Source: Chitinophagaceae bacterium (lineage in GTDB: Bacteria > Bacteroidota > Bacteroidia > Chitinophagales > Chitinophagaceae). From it: 64,000 nt of DNA. Below are positions 18,345 to 26,071 of the stretch, one piece after another. The stretch lies in the NCBI GenBank assembly GCA_019747705.1, contig JAIEQM010000065.1:1-64000 (forward strand). The letters are read 5' to 3'. The position numbers and the translations under genes were made by a program. Position 1 is the first letter of the stretch; the number at the start of each line of letters is the position of its first letter. The notes under the pieces are model-generated. The model was not told where the DNA came from. It made no database searches and was given only the letters and a program-made list of their open reading frames with translations.

Positions 18345-19481
18345 ATGAAGCAACTATTTCTCAGCTTCCTGCTACTGGCAGGAATTGGCAACGCTTTGCC
18401 TGCGCAAACCACTTTTTTTTCAACACAAACAGAAAACATTTTTAATTATCCAAAACCCGGAAGCACAAAAGCAGCATTTTATTTCTGGTTTCAAAAAAAT
18501 AACAGGGTTGTTTTGGAAATGAATGATGTGCGTCAGTTGAATCTGATTCCAAATCTTGATTCGCTTGTACAGGAAGCATTTCAATCCATTAAACCATTAA
18601 AAGATTCATTTAAGAACGATGGACTGGTACGCAGGATAGACTATGTTTGTTCATCAGCATTGCCTCCGCAAATACGCATTACAACTCATCCAAAAAATGG
18701 CGAGTCATTCAGTTATTATAAAGACGAACTGGTGCGTACAAAAATTGAAAAAGACACCCTGCGTATCCGTATTAATGTGCCAAAGCCTCAGCCTGTAAAT
18801 AAAATGCCTCAGCCCGGGTTATTTATTCAATCATTTGTAATCATGCTGCTGGTTGATAATTTTGATGACCTCACTACTTTTCCCACCAATGCATTGGAGC
18901 AATGTGTAAACAAATTAAAAGCTGATCTTGGTAACAATCTTACTACAAACAAAAATCTGAAAAGTAATTTCAGAGCCTATTACAATATGCAAACCGGTAA
19001 AATGTTCAGCCCTTCAAATCCAAAATATATTGATTGGGGCAGAAAAACTGCATTTGAACCAACGGTGCAAATAGGTATGCAATATGCAAGAGGAAGTTTT
19101 ATTCCCTCAGCAGGAGTTGGTATGCAGTACCGCTTCAGTGATGGCACATATTCTCAAAATTTTATCAGGGCGCACTGGGAGCCTTATTTCTTCTTCAGTC
19201 GTGATGCAAATAATAAATTAAAAACATACAGAAATGATTTTATTACACTCAGGTATTCGAACTTTTACACTAAAAGAGATGTAAACAAACTTCAAACTTC
19301 TGATAATGTTTCTGTTGGATACCTCATTGGACGCAGAGGAAATTGGTTTGAAGAAAACACATTTAAAGTGGGAATACCAGGAGTTTTGATTGGCAATCTC
19401 ATGTTTGAACCCGAGTTTTTCTTTAATGGTGCATTCAGAAATTTCAGTCCATCATTGAAAATGACATTGCTGTTTGAGTAA
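18345..19481 (+). CDS. Secreted hypothetical protein of the sigma operon
   Basis: A 378-residue exported protein (signal peptide KQLFLSFLLLAGIGNALPAQ). The C-terminal half has alternating strands like an outer-membrane barrel (FEPTVQIGMQYARGSFIPSAGVGMQY, FFNGAFRNFSPSLKMTLLFE). I recognise no domain. It begins five bases after the anti-sigma-like gene and is almost certainly co-transcribed. It may be the envelope target or sensor for that sigma factor, but that is inference from position only. Confidence 0.75.
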   Translation: MKQLFLSFLLLAGIGNALPAQTTFFSTQTENIFNYPKPGSTKAAFYFWFQKNNRVVLEMNDVRQLNLIPNLDSLVQEAFQSIKPLKDSFKNDGLVRRIDYVCSSALPPQIRITTHPKNGESFSYYKDELVRTKIEKDTLRIRINVPKPQPVNKMPQPGLFIQSFVIMLLVDNFDDLTTFPTNALEQCVNKLKADLGNNLTTNKNLKSNFRAYYNMQTGKMFSPSNPKYIDWGRKTAFEPTVQIGMQYARGSFIPSAGVGMQYRFSDGTYSQNFIRAHWEPYFFFSRDANNKLKTYRNDFITLRYSNFYTKRDVNKLQTSDNVSVGYLIGRRGNWFEENTFKVGIPGVLIGNLMFEPEFFFNGAFRNFSPSLKMTLLFE

Positions 19482-19630
19482 ATTTTAAAATTGCAGACTG
19501 TCTGTCCTCTCCCCGGAGGGGTTTCAGCATCTTCAAAAATAAGAGCGCAAATAAGGGGTGGCTTAAAAAATAATCGTTTCAAAAAAAAGCTGTCGCCCAG
19601 CAACATTTCAATACTTCATTAACTTACAGT

Positions 19631-20587
19631 ATGAACCGTATTGACCGACTTCATGCAATTCTCACACACCTGCAAAGCAAAAAATTAGTAAAGGCGCAGG
19701 AAATTGCTGACCGTTTTCATATTTCGTTGCGAACTGCTTACCGTGATGTAAAAGCACTGGAAGAAAGCAGTGTTCCTGTAACTGGCGAAGCAGGCAGCGG
19801 TTACAGTATTATGGAAGGTTATCGTTTGCCGCCGCTCATGTTTACACAGGAAGAAGCTGCTTCATTATTGCTGGCGGGAAAACCGGCAGCGCCTCACACA
19901 GATGCATCTGTGCAAAAACAACTGGAAGAAGCTTTACTCAAAATAAAATCTGTATTAAGAACGGCAGACAAAGAACACTTGAATGAATTAACTGAGCGTG
20001 TGCAGATTCTTTCGCTAAACAATTCTGATGAACCGCATCAAAAACATTTAACCGCTTTGCAACAGGCTGTTGCAGCCAACCGTTTATTGTTTATCCGCTA
20101 CCAATCATCTTACAGCAAAACAGAAACAACAGAACGATTGGCGGAGCCATTGGGCTTATTGCATTACAGTAATGCCTGGCATTTAATCGGCTGGTGCCGC
20201 TTACGAAATGATTACAGGGATTTTAAAGTGAACCGCATCAACCGCCTGCAGTTGAAAGATGAAACGGTTGATGTGAGCAAGCATAAAAGCCTGCCGGAAT
20301 ACATCAGCAGCATTGCCCGTAATTATGAATTAACTGAAGCTATCATCACTGTTGATAAAGACATTGTGAAGTATATGGAAACCAACCGCCGCTATTACGG
20401 TTTTGTACGTGAAGAATTGCCGGATGATAAACTGCGGATGTATTTTTTAGTTGCACACCCTGAACCGTTTGCAAGATGGCTGCTGCTGTTTACAAATTCA
20501 GTTACTGTTGAATCTCCTGCAATGCTGCAACTATTTATGAAAGAACTCTCAGAAGAATTAAATGTACATTACTTGAAAAATGCTTAA
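19631..20587 (+). CDS. YafY-type transcriptional regulator with WYL domain
   Basis: A 318-residue protein. An N-terminal winged helix-turn-helix (LHAILTHLQSKKLVKAQEIADRFHISLRTAYRDVKALEE, residues 6-45) is followed by a WYL domain (about 140-215: LLFIRYQSSYSK, EPLGLLHYSNAWHLIGWC, FKVNRI) and a C-terminal extension. WYL domains bind ligands or nucleic acid and often control accessory or stress genes. The GyrI-like gene follows 168 bases later with a palindrome between, so local control is likely. The start ATG at 19631 sits directly at the HTH. Confidence 0.88.
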   Translation: MNRIDRLHAILTHLQSKKLVKAQEIADRFHISLRTAYRDVKALEESSVPVTGEAGSGYSIMEGYRLPPLMFTQEEAASLLLAGKPAAPHTDASVQKQLEEALLKIKSVLRTADKEHLNELTERVQILSLNNSDEPHQKHLTALQQAVAANRLLFIRYQSSYSKTETTERLAEPLGLLHYSNAWHLIGWCRLRNDYRDFKVNRINRLQLKDETVDVSKHKSLPEYISSIARNYELTEAIITVDKDIVKYMETNRRYYGFVREELPDDKLRMYFLVAHPEPFARWLLLFTNSVTVESPAMLQLFMKELSEELNVHYLKNA

Positions 20588-20590
20588 ACA

Positions 20591-20680
20591 CCGACAGCGG
20601 CTATCAGCCCTGTCGGCGGTTGAACGTAAATCCATCTAACAAAAACTGCTGACGGGGTTTGCAACCGCCGGCAGGGTTTT
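20591..20680. terminator. Two mutually exclusive hairpins after the WYL gene
   Basis: CCGACAG (20591) can pair with CTGTCGG (20610), while the overlapping CCCTGTCGGCGGTT (20608-20621) can pair with AACCGCCGGCAGGG (20663-20676), which ends in GGGTTTT. The second fold looks like a terminator. The two cannot form together, so an attenuator is possible, but a plain repeat-derived terminator is equally likely. Confidence 0.5.
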
Positions 20681-20700
20681 GAAAAAACATTTTTTCCTGC

Positions 20701-20716
20701 TGACATAGGGTTGTCA
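20701..20716. promoter_or_regulatory. Candidate operator TGACATAGGGTTGTCA
   Basis: An inverted repeat TGACA-N6-TGTCA lies 40 bases before the GyrI-like start, where a regulator would bind. The WYL protein encoded just upstream is the obvious candidate binder. This is inference from position and symmetry. Confidence 0.5.
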
Positions 20717-20755
20717 CTACCCCTCATTCTATTTGTAAAAACAAAACAAAATTTT

Positions 20756-21205
20756 ATGCAACAAGTAACCTCTCCCGCAATGACCGTAATGTACAGCAGC
20801 CACCGCACCACTATTCCGCAACTGGAACAATTTGTGGCCGTGGTAGCGAAAGAACTTTATGCTGAGGCTGCCCAGCAAAATTTATTGGTAAGCGGACCGC
20901 AGTATTGGATTTATCATGGCATGGATGGCAATCCGCAAACAGAGTTTACACTGGAAATTGCTATTCCTGTGCAGGGCAAAAGCAACAGTTCAAAATTTAA
21001 AACAAAAGAATTGGCGTTCTTTAAATCTATCAACTATTTACATGAAGGTGCCTGGGAAAAAATGCCTGACTCTTATGGAGTGATTTTAAAACATATTGAT
21101 GAAAACAAAATTCCCATGAGCGATGAATGCCGTGAAGTTTATTTGAATGTTGATTTTGAACATCCTGAAAACAACCGGGTGGAAATTCAGATGGGGATTG
21201 TGTAA
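20756..21205 (+). CDS. GyrI-like small-molecule-binding domain protein
   Basis: A 149-residue protein starting MQQVTSPAMTVMYSSHRTTIPQL, with WIYHGMDGNPQTEFTLEIAIPV, FKSINYLHEGAWEKMPDSYGVIL and REVYLNVDFEHPENNRVEIQMGI. These are the strands and conserved Trp/Glu positions of the GyrI-like/AraC effector-binding fold. Stand-alone members bind or hydrolyse small ligands. It follows a WYL regulator gene, a pairing common in Bacteroidota. The ATG at 20756 is chosen because upstream in-frame sequence runs into the operator region. Confidence 0.85.
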   Translation: MQQVTSPAMTVMYSSHRTTIPQLEQFVAVVAKELYAEAAQQNLLVSGPQYWIYHGMDGNPQTEFTLEIAIPVQGKSNSSKFKTKELAFFKSINYLHEGAWEKMPDSYGVILKHIDENKIPMSDECREVYLNVDFEHPENNRVEIQMGIV

Positions 21206-21284
21206 AATGATGAAGCCTGTTTCACTGAGATTGTAAATTCTGCAAAGTCGTTTTATTGTTTTAAATTTATAAAAAAGAAATACT

Positions 21285-21530
21285 ATGGCTGCGCAGGTAA
21301 TGGATATTGAGTTTATGCAATACTGGTCAAAACTCAACTTATCAGAAAAAGAATCGTTATTAAGTGTTGCAAAGCATTATGTAGAATTGAAAAGTGATGA
21401 AACGGATGATTTACGAAAACAACTTGTAATGGAAGAACGTGCCAGGTATCTTAAAGGTGAAGGAAGATCCTACAGTTGGGACGATGTGAAAGCAATGGCT
21501 CTGAACAAAGACCTGCGCAATGGCCTATAG
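21285..21530 (+). CDS. Antitoxin of a second ParE/RelE pair
   Basis: An 81-residue protein, largely helical and charged. Its segment LNLSEKESLLSVAKHYVELK followed by YLKGEGRSYSWDDVKAMAL is typical of addiction-module antitoxins paired with ParE-like toxins; the C-terminal SWDDVKAM part usually binds the toxin. It overlaps the toxin gene by 11 bases. The start could also be the internal ATG at 21303. Confidence 0.8.
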   Translation: MAAQVMDIEFMQYWSKLNLSEKESLLSVAKHYVELKSDETDDLRKQLVMEERARYLKGEGRSYSWDDVKAMALNKDLRNGL

Positions 21531-21813
21531 TATAGAAATAAGGCCTTTAGCCACTATCGAAATTTTAGAAGCTTATGATTGGTACGAGCTTCAACGTGAA
21601 GGGCTTGGACTTGAGTTTTTAGATGAGTTGGAAAATTTCTATACAATTCTGCAACGCAACCCCGATACTTTTTCATACTATGAAAAACCTGTGAGGCAAG
21701 GTGTGTTAAACAGGTTTCCATATACTGTTGTTTATGAAACTTTTGAAGAAGTCATCGTTGTTTACAGTGTTTTTATGTACAGGCAGAACTCAACTAAAAA
21801 AAGAACGAATTAA
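21520..21813 (+). CDS. ParE/RelE-superfamily toxin, second pair
   Basis: A 97-residue toxin-like protein. It reads MAYSIEIRPLATIEILEAYDWYELQ, then LEFLDELENFYTILQRNPDTFSYY, and ends with FPYTVVYETFEEVIVVYSVFMYRQNSTK, the RelE/ParE core with its final strand and NSTK in place of the commoner DPxK. Targets of relatives are gyrase or ribosomal mRNA. It is unrelated in detail to the toxin at 16411. A strong terminator follows. Confidence 0.85.
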   Translation: MAYSIEIRPLATIEILEAYDWYELQREGLGLEFLDELENFYTILQRNPDTFSYYEKPVRQGVLNRFPYTVVYETFEEVIVVYSVFMYRQNSTKKRTN

Positions 21814-21845
21814 AAAAGGCGGTTCAAAAAATTGAACCGCCTTTC
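21813..21845 (+). terminator. Terminator of the second toxin-antitoxin operon
   Basis: AGGCGGTTCAA and TTGAACCGCCT pair perfectly around a short loop and are flanked by A and T runs, so the hairpin can end transcription from both sides, including msrB on the minus strand. Confidence 0.75.
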
Positions 21846-21868
21846 ATCATCATCACCAACAACAACTG

Positions 21869-22462
21869 CTACTCTTCTTTCTTTTTTTCTTTATAATTTT
21901 TTTCTGCATCTTTTGCTTTTTCAAAATCTAAAATCACACCATTGATGCAGTAACGCAAACCGGTGGGTGGCGGACCATCTTCAAACACATGACCCAAATG
22001 TGCTTTACAACGTCCGCATTGCACTTCTGTACGTTCCATTCCATGTGTATTATCCGGTGTGTATATGATTGAACTTTTGCTGATGGGTTGATAAAAGCTG
22101 GGCCATCCGCAACCACTTTCAAACTTGGTATCGCTCTTGAACAATGCATTACCACAGGCGGCACAATAATACGTACCCACTTCATCAAATTTTTCAAACT
22201 TGCTCGTCCACGGGCGCTCTGTACCTTTTTGCCTCGCTACGTAATACACATCAGAAGGAAGGATTTTTTTCCATTCATCTTCGCTGATGGCTACTTTGCC
22301 TGTATCTGTTTTTGAATAAACAGGGTTCCCTTCTTTTATCAGGGCAGGCTTTTTTTCTTCACTCATAACTTTTTTTTCTTTTTGTTGTGTACTGGTTGAT
22401 TGAGACTGACAGCTAACAAACGTAAGCTGAAAACCCATCAACAATAAAATTAATTTCTTCAT
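21869..22462 (-). CDS. msrB: Peptide-methionine (R)-S-oxide reductase, lipoprotein
   Basis: A 197-residue MsrB with a lipoprotein signal (MKKLILLLMGFQLTFVSC, so the mature protein starts at Cys18). The catalytic domain (about 60-185) has EDEWKKIL, the zinc pairs CAAC and CGRC, the block FESGCGWPSFYQP, HLGHVFEDGPPPTGLRYCINGV with the catalytic Cys, and LDFEKA. It reduces methionine-R-sulfoxide and, being anchored in the envelope, would repair exported proteins. The ATG at 22460-22462 fits the signal peptide. Its tail is lysine-rich. Confidence 0.93.
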   Translation of the reverse strand: MKKLILLLMGFQLTFVSCQSQSTSTQQKEKKVMSEEKKPALIKEGNPVYSKTDTGKVAISEDEWKKILPSDVYYVARQKGTERPWTSKFEKFDEVGTYYCAACGNALFKSDTKFESGCGWPSFYQPISKSSIIYTPDNTHGMERTEVQCGRCKAHLGHVFEDGPPPTGLRYCINGVILDFEKAKDAEKNYKEKKKEE

Positions 22463-22644
22463 TGTTTTTTGTTTGCTCCGTAAAGGTACAAAAGGGTGCA
22501 AGGCCGTCTTTATCTCTTATATGACATCTGTTATACTTTAACAAATCCTTTCCTTTCAACAAATACCATCAATTTTGGTTCAGGATTGCAAAACTTTCAT
22601 CAACGCATATTATATTTACAACTTCACAAGGGTTAGTACTGCTT

Positions 22645-23220
22645 ATGTTTAATTTAATCTTGTTTGGCCCACCCGGCAGCGGAAAGGGTACACAATCGGA
22701 ACGGCTTATTTCAAAGTACGGCTTAAAGCATTTGAGCACAGGCGATTTGCTGCGCAGTGAAATTGCGGCCCAAACAGCATTGGGCATGGAAGCTAAAAAA
22801 TTAATGGACAAAGGCGCATTGGTTCCTGATGAAGTGGTGATTGGAATGATTAGTTCTTCTTTAGATAACAATCCGCAAGCCAAGGGTTTTTTGTTTGATG
22901 GATTTCCACGTACAGTGGCGCAGGCAGAAGCTTTGGATAAATTGCTGCAGTTAAAAGGCACACAAATCAATGAATTTATTTCTTTGGTGGTGGGTGAAGA
23001 AGAATTGGTAAAGCGCTTGCTTAACCGTGGACTCACCAGCGGCCGCAGTGATGATACCAATGAAGAAGTGGTTCGTGCCCGTATTACTGAATACAAAAAC
23101 AAAACCTCTGTAGTGGCCGATTACTATAAACAGTTTAACAAGTTCGTGGAAATAAAAGGTGAAGGGAGTGTTGATGATATTTTTGCAGCCCTCAGTAAAG
23201 AAGTTGATAAGCATTTGTAA
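22645..23220 (+). CDS. adk: Adenylate kinase
   Basis: A 191-residue adenylate kinase: P-loop GPPGSGKGT (8-16), LSTGDLLR, the NMP-binding part ending GFLFDGFPRTVAQA, and the LID start RLLNRGLTSGRSDDTNEEVVRARI. The LID is the short form without the zinc-binding Cys set, as usual in Bacteroidota. It catalyses ATP + AMP to 2 ADP in the cytoplasm and is a core gene. It stands alone here, unlike the ribosomal-operon context in many bacteria. A hairpin terminator follows 20 bases after the stop. Confidence 0.95.
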   Translation: MFNLILFGPPGSGKGTQSERLISKYGLKHLSTGDLLRSEIAAQTALGMEAKKLMDKGALVPDEVVIGMISSSLDNNPQAKGFLFDGFPRTVAQAEALDKLLQLKGTQINEFISLVVGEEELVKRLLNRGLTSGRSDDTNEEVVRARITEYKNKTSVVADYYKQFNKFVEIKGEGSVDDIFAALSKEVDKHL

Positions 23221-23239
23221 CCAGCACATCAGAAAACTT

Positions 23240-23279
23240 AACAAGAGGCTGTCTCAAAAGTCTGAGACAGCCTCTTGTT
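23240..23279 (+). terminator. Terminator of adk, also part of a MITE-like repeat
   Basis: AACAAGAGGCTGTCTCA pairs perfectly with TGAGACAGCCTCTTGTT around AAAGTC. The left arm is also one end of the 113-bp inverted-repeat segment ending at 23355. Confidence 0.7.
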
Positions 23280-23355
23280 ATTCGATAAGGTGATGGAGAA
23301 AGTTTTCGTTTATGCGATTCTCAAAGCCTTCATTTTACTTTTGAGACAGCCTCTT
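23243..23355. repeat. 113-bp segment bounded by perfect 19-bp inverted repeats
   Basis: AAGAGGCTGTCTCAAAAGT at 23243-23261 and its exact complement at 23337-23355 bound the segment. A third copy of the core lies inside at 23263-23276. The ends resemble IS termini, but no transposase lies within. It overlaps the last codons of the DUF1838 gene, which reads into it. No clear target duplication is seen. Confidence 0.55.
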
Positions 23356-24248
23356 TTTTCATACAGGAAATGATGAAAATATATTTACGGCTCCTGTTGT
23401 TTTTCTTCCGCTCTTCCATCAACTGTTTAAAGTATCTCCAGCTCGTCATGTTGGGCGAAGAAAATTTTTCCGGCGCTGTTGCGTACTCAGGCTTATTGGC
23501 TTTTACAAATGCTTTGATATGCTCAGGTAACGCATCAAAGTTTTTTAATTTATAACCACGGCTTTGATACAATAAATTACCGGGCCTTGTACCCATGCGC
23601 ATCCATGGAAGAAAATCGCTGAAACGTGCCCACGAAATATCGGCGTTCACATTTTTCGTTTTGGGGTCGAGCAAAAGTTTGGCATCGCAAAAAAAGTTGA
23701 ACAGCTCTGCACCCTGGTACACATCACTCCGGCTGTTATCGGGCCATTCATTTTTTTTTCAAAGGTGATGGATAGCTCAGCGGCACATCATTGAACAAAT
23801 TCACTCTTCCATTTGCAAGAAACTGAAACGGACATTTAAAACGGCCGTAATAAAACCGCTGGTTCACAGGGTCATTCCACACAGGAATCACTTCTGCTTT
23901 TTCATTCGTCCACGGGTTGAGCCACTCTTTTAAAATTTCACCTGTCTTGGGGTCTTTATACACCAGCATTTCACGACTAATCAAATAATAACCGCTGTCG
24001 CCGGGCATCTTTTCCATGCGGGCAATATTGTACATTTCAAAATCAAACAAATGTTTCCACGGCTTTTCGGGGTCATACGCATAAATAGCGCCGCTTGCAT
24101 AAAACACAGGTTGCTCCGTTGCATCCAGACTCACACGCATTTTCATGTACGCATTCAAATTATCTTTTGCACTGCCGAGATTTAATTTTTTCTGTGCACT
24201 TGCTGTTAGCGCCACCAAACAGAAAAGAAAAAAAAGATTTTTTTTCAT
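23330..24248 (-). pseudogene. DUF1838 family secreted protein, frameshifted
   Basis: The N-terminal half starts with signal peptide MKKNLFFLFCLVALTASAQ and continues LGSAKDNLNAYMKMRVSLD, GAIYAYDPEKPWKHLFDFEMYNIAR and KDPKTGEILKEWLNPWTNE, the DUF1838 pattern. At a run of nine Ts (23751-23759) a one-base change throws it to a stop; removing one base lets the frame continue NEWPDNSRSDVYQGAELFNFF to YFKQLMEERKK. The product would be about 300 residues. The last codons run into the repeat at 23243-23355. An IS lies 14 bases upstream of its start, so the promoter is probably displaced. Confidence 0.75.
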
Positions 24249-24261
24249 GTGTTCATTTTTA

Positions 24262-25588
24262 TTTTACAATACTCCGGTAAAAATTTAAGCCCTCAGCCTT
24301 CCGAAGTTTAAGCAGAGGTTATAAATACGTTTTATTTTTCTGCAACTCATGTACAGGCCCAGGTTTAAAAAAATTCTTTTGGTGATTAACCGGTTCATAT
24401 ACTTCATTTTAATATCCGCCATGGAAAAACTTCCTCTTTGCTCTTTTGGAACTGACAGGTGATACGCCGCTTTTGCTATCGATACCACTGTCATGGCTAT
24501 GTTAAAATGAGTGTGCAGTTTTTCCTCATCCCTTGCCATGCAGTCTTCCAGCCCTGCATGCTGTTGGGCATCCCTTATCAGAAACTCCACCTGGAAACGC
24601 AGCCCGTAATATTTGCACATCTTCATGGCTTCCATCTCTGTATCAGTGCAGACAATGATTTCTGGCTTTGGCCTGTCTCCATAGTAAACAAAGGCTGCAA
24701 GCACGGTGCGTTTCAACAGCACACAGTAAACAACACCGGCATATACTTCCATCCCTTCATCACTGCAGCAGCAGGGCAGCCTCCGCTTATCAATTTTTGT
24801 GGTGTCTATTTTGCCGTCATACAGTTTCTTTCTGCCCCTGCCTGTTTTTTGTTTGCCTTTATATACATACATCAGGTTGGCATCGCTGCGGGCTTTGGTG
24901 ATGACATGCAGCTTCTTTGCTGACAGGGGGGTTGATAAAATCCTTCTTCATAAAATAGCCATCCACTGCCAGATAGCGGGTCACAGCAAGTATATCACTG
25001 AGGTGTTTTTCAATCACACCCACATAATGCGTCACCAATGTCCTGCCTTCCTGTTTCAATGTTTTTGGCGATGGCGTTTGCGTTGCTTCTCCATGAAGCG
25101 CTGTGCCTGCAGCAACATCCACAAAAGCAAGACAGCCGATTTCCAGGCCCTTTAATGCACGCTGGCTGGCGCCACTCCGGAACAGACCAAGCCCGTATGT
25201 CTTTTTTCCACTCTTGCCGGTATGCGAAGGGTCGAACACTGCCACCACTTCTTTACCACCATGCAGCCTGAGTAACTCAAAGTTGAAACTGAACCAGTCA
25301 AAGAACTTTTTAAACCCGTTGCGGTAACTCTTTTCCGTCATGCTGCCCCAGCGCTCCATGTTACTGAACACATACCGGCAGTTCATCCCCAGCCATAATC
25401 CAACCATGAGGATAATAAATTTTGACTGTGGTTTGCTTACTGCTGTAATTTTACCCAAGGTTGTTTCTGCAACTTGTAAGGCATTAGAATTTGGTTTTAG
25501 CATACAAATTTCTAATGCCTTTGCTCTTTCTGTCCTAATTTAGTTTTACACTTTTCCACATTCGAAAAATTACCAGAGTATTGTAAAA
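24262..25588 (-). mobile_element. IS element with DDE transposase, about 1.3 kb
   Basis: Imperfect inverted ends bracket the transposase gene: TTTTACAATACTCCGGTAA from 24262, and on the other strand TTTTACAATACTCTGGTAA from 25588. No convincing target duplication is visible, and A/T-rich flanks blur the exact edges. It lies between the start of the DUF1838 gene and a GxxExxY gene. Confidence 0.65.
24285..25503 (-). pseudogene. DDE transposase (IS4-like), frameshifted
   Basis: Together the two frames give about 400 residues. The first part has VVAVFDPSHTGKSGKKTYGLG (first catalytic Asp) and RYLAVDGYFMKKDFI (second Asp). The second has EFLIRDAQQHAGLEDCMARDEEKLHTHFN (catalytic Glu). A run of six Gs (24926-24931) carries one base too many: with five, the frame joins as NPLSAKKLHVITKARSDANLMYVYK. 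The fold matches IS4-like DDE transposases but the IS family is not certain. As read, it is inactive, or the run is a sequencing error. Confidence 0.8.
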
Positions 25589-25597
25589 AAGGAGTTT

Positions 25598-25975
25598 ATG
25601 ATTGAAGAAGAAATCATAAAAATAGTTTTGGACGAGGCATTTTACATTCATAAAACAATTGGCCCGGGAATGCTTGAAAAAGTTTATCAGACTTGTCTTG
25701 CCTACAGGCTAAGAAAAAGAGGGATCTTTGTAGAAGAAGAAAAGCCCGTTCCTGTAGTTTTTGAAGAAATAAAAATGGAGTGCGGTTATAGAGCAGATAT
25801 TGTAGTTGAGAGCAAAGTGATAGTGGAGACTAAAAGTATTGATGCAATTGCAGACATTCATACAGCACAAATATTGACACATCTGAGGTTTCTTAACCTG
25901 CGGCATGGGTTGCTTTTAAACTTTAATGTAGTGCTGTTGAAAAATGGAATCAAAAGAGTATTAAATGGATTTTAA
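25598..25975 (+). CDS. GxxExxY family protein
   Basis: A 125-residue protein with the family signature GMLEKVY in FYIHKTIGPGMLEKVYQTCLAYRL (about 17-40). It then has a PD-(D/E)xK-like core: RADIVVESKVIVETKSIDAIADIHTAQILTHLRF. GxxExxY proteins are small nuclease-like proteins of unknown function, frequent near mobile DNA. It lies ten bases inside the right end of the IS, so its own promoter may come from the IS end. The start at 25598 is the only ATG before the signature. Confidence 0.88.
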   Translation: MIEEEIIKIVLDEAFYIHKTIGPGMLEKVYQTCLAYRLRKRGIFVEEEKPVPVVFEEIKMECGYRADIVVESKVIVETKSIDAIADIHTAQILTHLRFLNLRHGLLLNFNVVLLKNGIKRVLNGF

Positions 25976-26071
25976 ATCAGGAACACAAAGAACACGACGA
26001 ATCACAAAGTACACCACGTAGTGTTCTTCGTGAAAAACATTGTGTCTTTTGTGTTCCTCCAAAAATAATAT
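25976..26071. repeat. Inverted dispersed repeat after the GxxExxY gene
   Basis: GGAACACAAAG and CTTTTGTGTTCC mark the two ends of a hairpin-forming segment, with GTGTTCTTCGTG inside. It resembles the CTCTGTGT-type repeats at 4313-4380. No gene is present. Confidence 0.45.

Noticed and set aside
23751..23759. Programmed frameshifting or transcript slippage in the DUF1838 gene
   Set aside because: A nine-base run could slip, but no conserved slip-and-structure signal is visible, and similar lesions occur in several unrelated genes.
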